The notes under the pieces are model-generated. The model made no database searches. It was not told where the DNA came from and saw nothing but the letters and a program-made list of their open reading frames with translations. DNA of 38,458 bases from Hydrogenophaga sp. (GTDB taxonomy: Bacteria > Pseudomonadota > Gammaproteobacteria > Burkholderiales > Burkholderiaceae_C), in assembly GCA_011391595.1 (NCBI GenBank), contig JAABQG010000036.1, positions 1 through 38,458 of the forward strand, written 5' to 3'. Shown here piece by piece: positions 37,763-38,458 of this stretch. The number at the start of each line of letters is the position of its first letter. Positions within the stretch are counted from its first letter, which is position 1. The position numbers were made by a program, and so were the translations under genes.

Positions 37763-38458
37763 ATGCGCACGGGGATGTTCAGAGGACCGATGGCGAAGAC
37801 GGCGGCAGTTTTTGCCACCGCCCTCGTGCTGGCATGCAGTGCCCGCATCGCCCTGGCGGCGCAACCGAAGGCCTTCGAAACTAATGCTGTCGCAAAAGCT
37901 GAAAGTGTGGACGGGTACGAGTACAAGTTCCTGGTTCAGCCTGGCGCGAAGGTGTCGACCGCCGATCAGGGCTTCAGGGAGGTCTGGAATCGGGTCAAGG
38001 CCTCGGCTGCCAGGAACGGATACGCGCTCACCGAGAGGAAGAACGATCCCCTGAAGATCGAAACTTCAACCAAGGAATATTTCGACACCCGGGACCAGGC
38101 CCTGTGGCGCGCCGGCTACGTCCTCAGAATCACGACCCGCCAGGAAGGCCGCAAGCCGGACGCCATGGTGAACGTCACCGTGAAGGCGATCCACGAGGAT
38201 GCATCGCGCACGCTGGCCACGCCGCTGACCGTGGTGGGCGTGCAGAAGGTCAGCGTCGGCGCCGAGGAAAACATTGGCTTTGTGCCGGGTGGCAAGCTGG
38301 GCGGCTATGTCGAGAAGGGCGCCTCGTTCAGCATCCCGCTTGAATCCTTGGGCAAGTTCACGCTTGGCGATTTCGGGCGGTACATGCCGGAGTTGCTCGG
38401 CCTGGGCCTGCCGGCGGATACCGCACTGGCCGGCGTCAAGGTCTTCTCCTGGAGCGTG
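37763..38458 (+). CDS. Exported CYTH-domain-like protein (3' truncated by window)
   Basis: Open frame running off the window edge; 232 residues are visible. The N-terminus looks like a Sec signal peptide (AKTAAVFATALVLACSARIALA, about 11-32, cleavage near ALA-AQP), so the protein should be periplasmic or secreted. The mature part resembles the CYTH fold: GYEYKFLV (51-58) at the place of the ExExK strand, with the first Glu missing, then YFDTRDQALWRAGYVLRI (106-123), the hallmark CYTH strand-turn-strand, and VNVTVK (136-141). CYTH proteins are normally cytosolic, so export is unusual. The start may be ATG 37763, 37775 or 37790; 37763 has GAGGG at 37754-37758 and lies 8 bases after the previous stop. 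Confidence 0.75.
   Translation, partial: MRTGMFRGPMAKTAAVFATALVLACSARIALAAQPKAFETNAVAKAESVDGYEYKFLVQPGAKVSTADQGFREVWNRVKASAARNGYALTERKNDPLKIETSTKEYFDTRDQALWRAGYVLRITTRQEGRKPDAMVNVTVKAIHEDASRTLATPLTVVGVQKVSVGAEENIGFVPGGKLGGYVEKGASFSIPLESLGKFTLGDFGRYMPELLGLGLPADTALAGVKVFSWSV

Overview
This window is a chromosomal core segment of a betaproteobacterium, most likely a member of the Comamonadaceae (Burkholderiales). I infer this from gene order, from protein sequences of the Polaromonas/Rhodoferax/Acidovorax type, and from family-typical details: hisZ lies between the DUF2065 gene and purA, and a Comamonadaceae-like intergenic repeat occurs once. I see no rRNA, tRNA, CRISPR, insertion sequence, prophage or integron. 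Genes are tightly packed; no gap between called genes exceeds about 150 bases. GC content looks lower across roughly 4.9-10 kb and higher from about 27 kb onward (judged by eye, not computed).

Layout. (1) 1-6.0 kb: the oxoglutarate dehydrogenase operon, sucA (5' end cut by the window), sucB and lpdA, with the ZapE-type ATPase gene directly behind. (2) 6.1-9.9 kb: a leftward PP2C-type phosphatase, then a rightward YdcH-like gene coupled to the Fe-S helicase yoaA, which converges on and overlaps leftward bamD. (3) 9.9-13.1 kb: rluD, scpB and rluB. (4) 13.2-22.5 kb: ndk, rlmN, pilW, rodZ-like, ispG, hisS, yfgM, bamB and der, the same order as in E. coli and mostly with small gaps or overlaps. 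(5) 22.6-29.2 kb: hfq, hflX, hflK, hflC, a DUF2065 gene, hisZ and purA. This matches the E. coli hfq-hflX-hflK-hflC-yjeT-purA block with hisZ inserted. (6) 29.3-36.7 kb: a more accessory housekeeping stretch with a phosphoribosyltransferase, a MetC-like lyase, a DUF2189 membrane protein, a small Lys/Arg-rich protein, leftward mnmH and tesA, a divergent ABC ATPase, a leftward Cys-rich miniprotein, rlmB and a sirtuin. (7) 36.7-38.5 kb: a poorly characterised run of a small lipoprotein, a cytosolic CYTH-like protein and an exported CYTH-like protein cut by the window edge.

Functionally, the window links central metabolism (TCA cycle, isoprenoid, histidine and purine synthesis), RNA modification (RluD, RluB, RlmN, MnmH, RlmB), outer-membrane assembly (BamB, BamD, YfgM), cell shape and pili (RodZ, PilW), ribosome GTPases (Der, HflX), Hfq riboregulation and FtsH control (HflKC). 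The best candidate for something undescribed is the terminal lipoprotein plus CYTH/CYTH cluster. Next come the Cys-rich miniprotein beside rlmB and several perfect dyads: 9941-9960 against the bamD -10, 22534-22549 ahead of hfq, and 22876-22889 ahead of hflX. An unusually large share of genes appear to start with GTG or TTG.
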